Below are positions 1 through 5,409 of a DNA stretch of 5,409 bases, piece after piece (positions within the stretch are counted from its first letter, which is position 1; every line of letters begins with the position of its first letter). Under the pieces are notes generated by a model. The model ran no database searches. It worked only from the letters and a program-made list of their open reading frames with translations, and was not told the origin of the DNA. The translations under genes were made by a program, and so were the position numbers. The stretch is taken from positions 3,263 to 8,671 of the forward strand of contig DEKS01000063.1 in NCBI GenBank assembly GCA_002354005.1, written 5' to 3'. The DNA is from Bacteroidales bacterium UBA2716. Its GTDB lineage: Bacteria; Bacteroidota; Bacteroidia; Bacteroidales; UBA932.

Positions 1-1607
1 TAGTCCTTGGAGGCCGATTCGCCGCCGGCAAGGTACTGGGACAGCAGGCGGTGCACCATCATGTCCGGATAGCGGCGGATGGGGGAGGTGAAGTGCGTAT
101 AGTAGGGGAAGGCCAGGCCGTAATGGCCGATGTTTTCCGTGGAGTAGCAGGCTTTGGCCATGGAGCGCAGGGCCAGGATTTGGATGGCGGCCAGCTCCGG
201 CTTGTCCTTGGCGTCTTTCATGAGGCCGTTGAGCGTTTTGGCAACGTCTTTGCCGTCCTCGATGGGGCCCACTTTGTAGCCAAAATGAGAGGCGAAGTCC
301 TTCAGGCCGCTCAGCTTTTCCATATTGGGGAGGTCGTGGATGCGGTACACAAAGGTTTTCTTGGTTTTGGCCACATATTCCGCTACGCTGCGGTTGGCAA
401 GAAGCATGAATTCCTCAATGAGCCAGTTGGCTTCCTTGGAGAATTTCTGGTGCACGCCTACGGGCTTGCCGTCCGGGTCCACCTCCACTTTCATCTCCGG
501 GCGTTCGAAGTTTACGGCGCCGGCCTTGAAGCGTTTGGCGCGGAGCTTGGCGGCCAGCCCGTTAAGGGTGAGAATGGCCTCCTGGATGGGCGCCGGCACG
601 TTTTCCGGTTTTTCGCCTTCGATGATGGCCTGGGCGCCTTCATAGTCGAACCGGTAATCCGAGATAATTTCCGTGCGGCCGAACCAGGGGTTCAGGACCT
701 TGGCCTGCGGCGTAAGCTCAAATACGGCGGAGAAGGTGAGTTTTTCCTCGTTCGGGCGCAGGGAGCACAGTTTGTTGGAGAGCTTCTCCGGCAACATGGG
801 CACGGTACGGTCCACCAGGTACACGGAGGTGCCACGGGCCTCGGCCTCTTTGTCCACCTCCGAGCCGGGGTGCACGTAGTAGGTGACATCGGCAATGTGG
901 ATGCCCACCTCGAAGTTCCCGTTTTCCAGCTTGCGAAAGCTCAGGGCATCGTCAAAGTCCTTGGCGTCTGTGGGGTCTATAGTGAAGGTGAGCACCTTGC
1001 GGAAGTCTTTGCGGCCTTTGCGGTCCTTGGGCGTGATGACGTCCGGGATCTGGTCCGCGGCGTTTTCTACGTTTTTCTCGAAGCGGTAGGGGAGGCCGAA
1101 CTCCGCCAGGATGGCATGCATTTCGGTCTCGTTCTCGCCGGGCATGCCCAGGATGTCCACCACATGGCCGTGGGGGCAGTGGGCACCGCGCTCCCAGCCG
1201 TCTACGATGGCGGCCACCTTCATGCCGCGCTTGGCGCCTTCGGGGACGGGCACTTCAATGTCATAGGGCATGGTTTTGGAGCTCATGAGCACCCAGGCCT
1301 GCTTGCCCACCGTGTGCAGGATGCCCACAAACGGACGGCCGGACCGCTCCACAATGTCGATGATTTCCCCGCTGCGCCGTTTGGCGTTGCCGGTTTTCTC
1401 CTGCGTCACGGCCACACGCACGGTGTCTCCGTGCAGGGCGCCGCGGGTTTTGGAGGCCTTCACATAGACGTCCTCCTCCTGGCCCTCAATGCGTACAAAG
1501 ATAAACCCTTCCCGTGACATCAGGGCCTTTCCCACAAACTCCGGGACTACCCTGGTCTTCTTCTTTCTGGAACTGCGATTCTTGCTCTTGTTGTTGCGTT
1601 TTCCCAT
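1..1607 (-). CDS. rnr: Ribonuclease R, 3'-truncated by window edge
   Basis: Processive 3'-to-5' exoribonuclease of the RNase II/RNB family. It degrades structured RNA in the cytoplasm and takes part in mRNA decay and rRNA/tRNA quality control. The minus-strand frame is open from ATG at 1607 to the left edge, giving 535 codons plus two bases. Residues 1-19 form a very basic tail (MGKRNNKSKNRSSRKKKTR). Residues about 24-150 match the paired cold-shock RNA-binding domains. The RNB domain begins near 200, with IDPTDAKDFDDA at 210-221. By alignment with E. coli RNase R from memory, its acidic residues D211, D217, D219 and D220 correspond to D272, D278, D280 and D281. Y263 fits the base-stacking tyrosine, and HFTSPIRRYPD (505-515) is the conserved late RNB motif. 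The missing part should hold the RNB end and the S1 domain. The start is set by the basic tail and by a -7 box 20 bp upstream. RNase R rather than RNase II is favoured by the tail and motif spacing. Confidence 0.95.
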   Translation of the reverse strand, partial: MGKRNNKSKNRSSRKKKTRVVPEFVGKALMSREGFIFVRIEGQEEDVYVKASKTRGALHGDTVRVAVTQEKTGNAKRRSGEIIDIVERSGRPFVGILHTVGKQAWVLMSSKTMPYDIEVPVPEGAKRGMKVAAIVDGWERGAHCPHGHVVDILGMPGENETEMHAILAEFGLPYRFEKNVENAADQIPDVITPKDRKGRKDFRKVLTFTIDPTDAKDFDDALSFRKLENGNFEVGIHIADVTYYVHPGSEVDKEAEARGTSVYLVDRTVPMLPEKLSNKLCSLRPNEEKLTFSAVFELTPQAKVLNPWFGRTEIISDYRFDYEGAQAIIEGEKPENVPAPIQEAILTLNGLAAKLRAKRFKAGAVNFERPEMKVEVDPDGKPVGVHQKFSKEANWLIEEFMLLANRSVAEYVAKTKKTFVYRIHDLPNMEKLSGLKDFASHFGYKVGPIEDGKDVAKTLNGLMKDAKDKPELAAIQILALRSMAKACYSTENIGHYGLAFPYYTHFTSPIRRYPDMMVHRLLSQYLAGGESASKD

Positions 1608-1609
1608 AT

Positions 1610-1627
1610 TACTCGATAAATCGAGTA
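1610..1627. promoter_or_regulatory. Perfect 18-bp palindrome at rnr transcription start
   Basis: The sequence reads TACTCGAT-AA-ATCGAGTA, with 8-bp perfect arms and a 2-bp centre. It lies between the rnr -7 box (1628-1635) and the ATG at 1607, so it should cover the transcription start and most of the short leader. Its position and symmetry suit a dimeric repressor operator. As RNA the 2-nt loop is too tight for a full hairpin, but a shorter stem could form close to the start codon. No regulator can be named. Confidence 0.5.
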
Positions 1628-1635
1628 CAAAGATA
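1628..1635 (-). promoter_or_regulatory. Bacteroidota-type -7 promoter box for rnr
   Basis: Read on the minus strand this is TATCTTTG, a full match to the Bacteroidota primary-sigma -7 consensus TAnnTTTG. It would start transcription near 1622-1625 and leave a leader of roughly 15-18 nt before the rnr ATG. I see no TTG-type -33 box at the usual 19-21 bp spacing. A TTTG exists further 3', but only 12 bp from the box. This suggests rnr can be transcribed independently of the upstream U32 gene. Confidence 0.6.
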
Positions 1636-1715
1636 CACAAAATCCTGCAAATTGCCGCCGGGGCCCTCCGGCTCGGTGTCCTGGCCGTGGTCCCTGCCCT
1701 GGACCGGCACTCCTG

Positions 1716-1767
1716 GCCGCGATTGCAAGAAATCGGCCTTCTGCGGCACTCTGGCTGCAATCGCGGC
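1716..1767 (-). repeat. Palindromic repeat unit, copy 1
   Basis: GCCGCGATTGCA (1716-1727) pairs perfectly with TGCAATCGCGGC (1756-1767), giving 12-bp arms around a 28-nt centre. The 48-bp core 1718-1765 aligns without gaps to copy 2 (1801-1848). Arms and centre length are identical, and the centres share GGCCGATTT in the minus-strand sense. It is given as minus because the same sense follows the stop codon of each gene that carries the repeat. As RNA it would fold into a strong hairpin. Confidence 0.8.
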
Positions 1768-1800
1768 AACACGTTGGGCCGAAAAGGCCGTTTCCCCCGC

Positions 1801-1848
1801 CGCGATTGCAAAAAATCGGCCGCAGAAGCACATCCAGGTGCAATCGCG
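1801..1848 (-). repeat. Palindromic repeat unit, copy 2
   Basis: CGCGATTGCA (1801-1810) pairs perfectly with TGCAATCGCG (1839-1848) around a 28-nt centre, exactly 83 bp from copy 1. In the minus-strand sense it is the first unit met after the U32 stop codon, starting 44 nt downstream. Its first 23 nt in that sense (1848 to 1826) recur exactly on the plus strand at the right edge of the window. The centre holds GGCCGATTTTTT, so a T-run lies just before the closing arm. Confidence 0.82.
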
Positions 1849-1859
1849 ACAAGTACCGA

Positions 1860-1870
1860 GGGCGAAGCCC
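1860..1870 (-). terminator. Short GC hairpin after U32 stop, possible terminator
   Basis: On the minus strand GGGC-TTC-GCCC forms a 4-bp stem with a 3-nt loop, 22 nt after the U32 stop codon. No clear U-tract follows, so it is a weak candidate for intrinsic termination by itself. Together with the larger palindrome at 1801-1848, which carries a T-run, the 3' region could still stop transcription or protect the mRNA end. Confidence 0.25.
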
Positions 1871-1892
1871 GAGCGTAACGCCTGCCTGGAGG

Positions 1893-3143
1893 CTAGGACT
1901 GGGTGGTCCAGATGTAGACTTTGTCGCCGCGGCGGGGATGGACCGGACCGGCGGGAACGGCCACGGAGCAGCGCTGGCCCTGGGGGCACACCTGGGCAGG
2001 CTCGTAATCGACCCGCAAGTCCGTGGCATCCACTTCCAGCGCTCCGGTGGTGCTGCCGATAAACAGCAACCGGTCTCCGCGGTGCAGCGGGGTGGCGTCC
2101 ACTTGCACTTCCACTACGCCAATCTTGGCGAACCAGTTGGTTACCGGGCCCACGTAAACCTTGGTACGGGTGGCCTGGGAGCCGTATTTTGCGCTCCACT
2201 CGCCCATGCGGGCGCCCAAGTAGTAGCCGTCCCAGAAGCCCCGGTTGAAGACCGTGGCCAGGCGCTCCTTCAGACGGGTGCCCAGTTCCGGGGTATAGCT
2301 GCCATCGGCCACGGCATCGGCCGCCTCCCGGTAGCACTGCGCGGTGATTTTCACGTAGTCTGCACTGCGGGCGCGGCCTTCAATTTTGAACACCTTCACG
2401 CCGGCTTCTACAAATTTGTCCAGAAAGTCGATGGTACAGAGGTCCTTGGGCGACATCAGGTATTTGTTATCCACGTGGATCTCGTTTCCGGTCTCGTAGT
2501 CGGTGAGGAGGTACCCCCGGCGGCACACCTGTAGGCAGGCGCCCCGGTTGGCACTGGCACCATAGGCATCCAGCGACAGGTAGCACTTCCCGGAAACAGC
2601 CATGCAGAAGGCTCCGTGGGCGAACATTTCTATGCGGACAAGCGCTCCGGACGGACCCGTAATCCCTTCAGAAACAATGGCTTCGTGGATGGCTTTTACC
2701 TGCTCCAGGGTAAGTTCCCGCGCCAGCACAACCACATCGGCAAACTGGGCGTAAAAGCGGAGCGCTTCTATGTTGGAAATGCTCAGCTGGGTGGAAATAT
2801 GCACTTCCAGGCCAATCCGGCGGCAGTACAGGATGGCAGCCATGTCCGAGGCGATGATGGCGTCCACGCCCACCGCCTTGGCGGCGTCCAGGGTGGCGTA
2901 GGCGGCTTGCAAATCTTCCTCGTACAGGGTAATGTTCAGGGTCATATAGGCCTTGACACCGCTCTCCCGGCAAATGCGCATGATCTCAGGCAGATCCTCG
3001 CGGGTAAAATTGCCGGCCGAATGCGAACGCATGTTCAGGTGTCCGATTCCAAAGTATACGGAGTTGGCGCCTCCCTGAATGGCAGCCTGGAGACAGTCGA
3101 AACCGCCTGCAGGGGCCATGATTTCCAATTCTTTTTTCTGCAT
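1893..3143 (-). CDS. U32-family protein, TrhP/YegQ-like RNA hydroxylation type
   Basis: A 416-aa cytoplasmic protein of the U32 family, once annotated as peptidases. Characterised relatives (TrhP/YegQ, RlhA, UbiU/UbiV) support oxygen-independent hydroxylation of tRNA, rRNA or ubiquinone precursors, using a cysteine-bound Fe-S cluster. The N-terminal part looks like a TIM-type barrel, with LEIMAPAGG (6-14), GGANSVYFGIGHLNMR (24-39), LNITLYEEDL (69-78) and IIASDMAA (96-103). The U32 signature EMFAHGAFCMAVSGKCYLS spans 172-190. Cysteines C180, C187, C203, C207 and C236 are candidate cluster ligands, and KIEGRARS (253-260) is also typical. Residues about 325-416 form a beta-rich C-terminal domain ending GDKVYIW, as in YegQ-type members. 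The length fits TrhP-like proteins (roughly 400-450 aa), but the RNA target is inferred. ATG 3143 is preferred. The TTG at 3152 lies inside a -7 box, and the ATG at 3119 would remove the first beta strand. Confidence 0.88.
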   Translation of the reverse strand: MQKKELEIMAPAGGFDCLQAAIQGGANSVYFGIGHLNMRSHSAGNFTREDLPEIMRICRESGVKAYMTLNITLYEEDLQAAYATLDAAKAVGVDAIIASDMAAILYCRRIGLEVHISTQLSISNIEALRFYAQFADVVVLARELTLEQVKAIHEAIVSEGITGPSGALVRIEMFAHGAFCMAVSGKCYLSLDAYGASANRGACLQVCRRGYLLTDYETGNEIHVDNKYLMSPKDLCTIDFLDKFVEAGVKVFKIEGRARSADYVKITAQCYREAADAVADGSYTPELGTRLKERLATVFNRGFWDGYYLGARMGEWSAKYGSQATRTKVYVGPVTNWFAKIGVVEVQVDATPLHRGDRLLFIGSTTGALEVDATDLRVDYEPAQVCPQGQRCSVAVPAGPVHPRRGDKVYIWTTQS

Positions 3144-3149
3144 AACGTG

Positions 3150-3157
3150 CAAAGGTA
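3150..3157 (-). promoter_or_regulatory. -7 box for U32 gene
   Basis: Minus-strand TACCTTTG matches TAnnTTTG. Its 3' end is 6 bp before the ATG at 3143, so the expected transcription start (about 3143-3146) falls almost on the start codon. The mRNA would then be leaderless or nearly so. I find no convincing -33 TTG about 20 bp upstream. Confidence 0.5.
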
Positions 3158-3170
3158 CGCATTAAATTGC

Positions 3171-3178
3171 TATCTTTG
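3171..3178 (+). promoter_or_regulatory. -7 box for porin / Gate-protein operon
   Basis: TATCTTTG is a full TAnnTTTG match, with 24 bp between the box and the ATG at 3203. It predicts a leader of about 20 nt. It faces away from the U32 -7 box, 13 bp apart, so each promoter's upstream region overlaps the other promoter. No clear -33 box is visible. The leader contains CAAAA-C-TTTTG (3192-3202) ending just before the ATG, and no Shine-Dalgarno sequence. Confidence 0.55.
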
Positions 3179-3202
3179 CGCTGGCTAACCACAAAACTTT
3201 TG

Positions 3203-4207
3203 ATGAAAAAATTCTTCCTTGCTATCGCGTGCCTGCTGGCAGCAAGTGTGTTTGCATCGGCCCAGGTAGATTATGCTGCTTTTGAGGCACGGGGCGCGTT
3301 TGTCGTAAATCAAGGGAAACCGGGCGTCAGCGCAGATTTCCTGAATATCCAGGTAAAGGGGCATATCGGCCCGTCCCTGCGTTTCCGTTTCCGCCACAGG
3401 CTCACTAAACCCATTTACGATGCCAAAAACCCACTCAACGGCACGGATATTCTCTCGCTTACCTGGGACATTTCCCCAAAATGGAGCATTTCCGGGGGCA
3501 AGCTGCCCATCTTCATCGGCGGGTACGAATGGGACGCCGCCCCTATCGACGTATACTATTACAGTGGGTTTTGCAATGGCATTCAGCAGGTGTATGGCCT
3601 GGGCGGTTCGGCGTTTTTCCGCCCCAAGGAAGGCCAGGAGCTGGAACTGCAGGTAACACATTCTCCGCTGCATGGCGGCAATCTGACGCGCTTTAACGTG
3701 GGCCTATGCTGGAGTGGCCGGTTCTTTCCCTGGTGGGAAACCAAGTGGAGCATTAACTGGATCGACGATTATTACCACCACATGATGGGCTACGTGGCGC
3801 TAGGGAACCGTTTTCAGATGGGTTCGGTGGTTTCCCTGGAGCTGGATTTGATGTATCGGCGCGCCCTTACGCAAAAAAAAGCGCAGTATGACGGCACCAC
3901 CATCGCAAAAATGGACTTCCGCATCAACGACAAATGGCGCCTTTTTGTGAAAGGGTCCTATGACGAGAACGACCAAAATGTGGACGATGAAGGAATTCCG
4001 TACGATATGACTCTGCCTGCCGCCTCCTACTATTGGACGGCCGGCGGCGGTATGGAATTTTTCCCGCTGGGGAACAGCGATCTTCGCATCCACGCCGTGG
4101 CCTGGACAGAGAGTGCCTCCAAGAAGGTGAGCGCATCTGTCGGCCTTACCTATTACTTTGATTTTGTGAAGATTATCAACAAATACCATAAGCGCAAAGC
4201 GTCATGA
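3203..4207 (+). CDS. Outer-membrane beta-barrel protein, probable OprO/OprP-like porin
   Basis: A 334-aa exported protein. Residues 1-20 are a clear signal peptide (MKKFFLAIACLLAASVFASA, probable cut before Q21). No lipobox is present, because C10 lies inside the hydrophobic core. The rest is rich in alternating polar/aromatic strands, such as LRFRFRHRL (59-67), KWSISGGKLPIFIGG (93-107), VSLELDLMYRR (210-220) and WRLFVKGSYDEN (245-256). It ends with a barrel-closing strand KVSASVGLTYYFDF (308-321), followed by a short basic tail (322-334). The layout, with a lysine/glycine segment followed by a short W/Y-rich loop, recalls Bacteroidota phosphate-selective-porin-type proteins. That family call comes from general resemblance, so phosphate specificity should not be assumed. 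ATG 3203 is chosen over the in-frame ATG at 3167 because it starts the signal peptide and follows the promoter. An A8 run lies at 3873-3880. The stop overlaps the next gene's ATG. Confidence 0.75.
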   Translation: MKKFFLAIACLLAASVFASAQVDYAAFEARGAFVVNQGKPGVSADFLNIQVKGHIGPSLRFRFRHRLTKPIYDAKNPLNGTDILSLTWDISPKWSISGGKLPIFIGGYEWDAAPIDVYYYSGFCNGIQQVYGLGGSAFFRPKEGQELELQVTHSPLHGGNLTRFNVGLCWSGRFFPWWETKWSINWIDDYYHHMMGYVALGNRFQMGSVVSLELDLMYRRALTQKKAQYDGTTIAKMDFRINDKWRLFVKGSYDENDQNVDDEGIPYDMTLPAASYYWTAGGGMEFFPLGNSDLRIHAVAWTESASKKVSASVGLTYYFDFVKIINKYHKRKAS

Positions 4208-5352
4208 AGCAGCAATCCCGTATCCGCCGCTCAACCGTAGAGGCACTCGTTTTTCTGACCGTCCTTATTGCGGTTTTCTCCCTGCTGGGGTGGCGCATGG
4301 GGAGCGGCAACATGCTCAAAACCATCATGAATACGGCGCACGACCTCCTGCTCAATACCGTGTTCTACCTGATGGGCATTACCGTACTCACGGGCGCGCT
4401 GTCCAAGCTGATGTCGGAGTTTGGCGTGGTGACGCTCCTGGAGCGCTTCCTGCGCCCGCTCATGAAGCCGCTCTACAATCTTCCCGGCGTAGCGGCGCTG
4501 GGTGCCGTGATGACCTTCCTGTCGGACAACCCGGCCATCATCGCCCTGTCCAAGGACAGAACCTTCAGCGCCTATTTCAAGAAGTACCAGCTCATTTCCC
4601 TCACCAACTTTGGAACAGCCTTTGGCATGGGTTTCGTGGTCATGATTACCATGATTGGCTATGGCCACCTGACCGGCGCGCTGGTGGGCCTGTTCGGCGC
4701 TTTTTGCGGGTCGATTATCTCCACCCGCCTGATGCAGCGCAGCTGCCTGAGGGCCTATCCGGAGCTGGACAGCCCGGTGCAGGAGCAGATGGCGGAAGAG
4801 ATTGAAGACCGGCACGTGGAAGAAAGCAAGAAAGACGGCATCTTCATGCGCTTTCTGAATGCCATTCTGGATGGTGGCAAAAACGGTGTGGAGCTCGGGC
4901 TGCAGATTATTCCGGGCGTGCTCATCATTACCACGGCGGTGATCATGATCACCTTTGGCGCAGGGCCTTCAGGGGTGTACGACGGGTCATCGTCACAGGG
5001 CGTTCCCATCCTGCCCTGGCTGGCAGAAAAGATTCACTGGGTCTTTGAGTGGCTGTTCGGCTTCGAGCACATGGAACTCATTGCTTTCCCGATGACCTCG
5101 TTGGGCGCGGTGGGGGCATCGCTGGGCCTGCTGCCCACTTTTAACGCGGCGGGCATCCTGGACGGCAACGCTATTGCCGTGTTTACCGCCAGCGGCATGT
5201 GCTGGAGCGGCTTCCTGTCCACCCACACCGCCATGCTGGACTCCCTGGGTTACCGCAAAGTCATTTCCAAGGCCATCGCCGCGCACGCTATAGCCGGCCT
5301 CTGCGCGGGCATCATCGCCCATTTCATGTACCTGCTGGTTTCGCTCCTGTAG
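4204..5352 (+). CDS. Inner-membrane Gate/nucleoside-recognition domain protein
   Basis: A 382-aa polytopic membrane protein, apparently of the Gate-domain group (SpmA/SpmB, nucleoside-recognition and related permease-like proteins). I see about nine hydrophobic segments, near residues 13-30, 48-70, 94-115, 130-152, 156-176, 231-254, 291-311, 322-345 and 355-382. The protein reads as two related halves. NTVFYLMGITVLTG (51-64) with AALGAVMTFLSDNPAI (97-112) in the first half resembles LGLQIIPGVLIITTAV (231-246) with ELIAFPMTSLGAVGAS (291-306) in the second. They are joined by an acidic, soluble linker (about 185-215). Both halves carry small residues and buried polar or proline positions typical of a transport core. 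The substrate is unknown, and nucleoside binding is only the historical family name. Its ATG overlaps the porin stop (ATGA), so translation is probably coupled. A membrane protein of unassigned transport function is the safest reading. Confidence 0.8.
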   Translation: MKQQSRIRRSTVEALVFLTVLIAVFSLLGWRMGSGNMLKTIMNTAHDLLLNTVFYLMGITVLTGALSKLMSEFGVVTLLERFLRPLMKPLYNLPGVAALGAVMTFLSDNPAIIALSKDRTFSAYFKKYQLISLTNFGTAFGMGFVVMITMIGYGHLTGALVGLFGAFCGSIISTRLMQRSCLRAYPELDSPVQEQMAEEIEDRHVEESKKDGIFMRFLNAILDGGKNGVELGLQIIPGVLIITTAVIMITFGAGPSGVYDGSSSQGVPILPWLAEKIHWVFEWLFGFEHMELIAFPMTSLGAVGASLGLLPTFNAAGILDGNAIAVFTASGMCWSGFLSTHTAMLDSLGYRKVISKAIAAHAIAGLCAGIIAHFMYLLVSLL

Positions 5353-5369
5353 GGACTTGCGCACGCTGG

Positions 5370-5387
5370 GGCCCGCTACTCGGGGCC
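5370..5387 (+). terminator. GC-rich hairpin after Gate-protein gene, possible terminator
   Basis: GGCCCG (5370-5375) can pair with CGGGGCC (5381-5387) across the loop CTACT with one bulged G, 17 nt after the stop codon. No T-run follows. Instead it runs directly into the repeat at 5387. It occupies the same place as the small hairpin after the U32 gene, so it may belong to the repeat's leader rather than act as a classic terminator. Confidence 0.3.
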
Positions 5388-5409
5388 GCGATTGCACCTG
5401 GATGTGCTT
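5387..5409 (+). repeat. Palindromic repeat, third copy, cut by window edge
   Basis: These 23 bases are an exact reverse complement of 1826-1848, starting with the arm CGCGATTGCA and continuing into the centre to the last base of the window. The copy begins 34 nt after the Gate-protein stop codon, in the same orientation to that gene as copy 2 is to the U32 gene. The closing arm should lie about 25-26 bases past the edge if the unit is 48 bp. Confidence 0.8.

Larger units (their letters stand above)
1608..1892. other. Non-coding region between U32 gene and rnr
   Basis: This 285-bp gap separates two same-strand (minus) genes. From right to left it holds a GC-rich tail with a small hairpin (1849-1892), two palindromic repeat units (1801-1848 and 1716-1767) with a 33-35 bp spacer, a stretch with no recognised feature (about 1636-1715), the rnr -7 box and the 18-bp palindrome. 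Open frames cross it on both strands. They are poor coding candidates because their translations just follow the inverted repeats and resemble no protein I recognise. Confidence 0.7.

Noticed and set aside
51..1517. Long plus-strand open frame (488 codons) opposite rnr
   Set aside because: It is the antisense of a strongly recognised RNase R gene. The translation is rich in His, Gly, Val and Phe, with no recognisable domain. It is a by-product of GC-rich codon use on the other strand.
1774..1791. GGCC-GAAAA-GGCC stem in the repeat spacer as a terminator
   Set aside because: The stem is only 4 bp, built from a self-complementary GGCC. It does not extend outward and has no convincing T-tract on either strand.
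1716..1848. Start of a CRISPR array
   Set aside because: There are only two units, each internally palindromic with diverged centres. A further copy lies in a distant intergenic spot, and no cas gene is in the window.
1489..2534. Plus- and minus-strand open frames crossing the 1608-1892 gap (e.g. 1609-2337 minus, 1806-2534 plus)
   Set aside because: They overlap the U32 gene out of frame, and in the gap their codons simply follow the palindromic repeats. No family resemblance or plausible start signal was seen.
1893..3143. True peptidase function for the U32 protein
   Set aside because: The peptidase name is historical. The visible signature and cysteines fit the RNA- or quinone-hydroxylation branches better, and no known protease catalytic set is apparent.
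3167..3202. Upstream ATG (3167) as porin start
   Set aside because: It lies upstream of and overlaps the -7 box, and would put 12 extra residues before a perfect signal peptide beginning at 3203.

Overview
The window looks like chromosomal DNA of a fairly GC-rich member of the Bacteroidota, probably Bacteroidales. The reasons are TAnnTTTG-type -7 promoter boxes in front of three genes, no clear Shine-Dalgarno sequences, and proteins that read as Bacteroidota versions of their families. There are four protein genes, no RNA gene, no CRISPR array and no transposase. I see no phage or conjugation genes.

Layout. Positions 1-1607 (minus) hold the first 535 codons of ribonuclease R (rnr); the gene runs off the left edge. 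Positions 1608-1892 are non-coding. This stretch carries an rnr -7 box, a perfect 18-bp palindrome at the expected transcription start, and two copies of a 48-bp palindromic repeat unit spaced 83 bp apart. Positions 1893-3143 (minus) encode a complete U32-family protein related to the TrhP/YegQ-type RNA hydroxylation enzymes. A 59-bp divergent promoter region (3144-3202) follows. Positions 3203-4207 (plus) encode an outer-membrane beta-barrel protein, probably an OprO/OprP-like porin. It overlaps by ATGA with a polytopic inner-membrane protein with two Gate/nucleoside-recognition domains (4204-5352). The right edge (5387-5409) holds the start of a third copy of the repeat.

How the genes fit together. 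The minus-strand pair both concern RNA: RNase R degrades and quality-controls structured RNA, and U32 proteins of this type are linked to oxygen-independent hydroxylation of tRNA or rRNA. The two are separated by the repeats, and rnr appears to have its own promoter. The plus-strand pair looks like a translationally coupled envelope transport unit, with an outer-membrane pore followed by an inner-membrane permease-like protein. The substrate cannot be read from the sequence.

The least explained signal is the repeat family. It sits 34-44 nt after the stop codon of two unrelated genes, in the same orientation relative to each gene. It is built from CGCGATTGCA / TGCAATCGCG arms around a 28-nt centre. 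Between the two complete copies, the central 8 bp is exactly inverted in the same register. This may be a 3'-UTR or REP-like element. I do not recognise a named family, and nothing here proves a new system.
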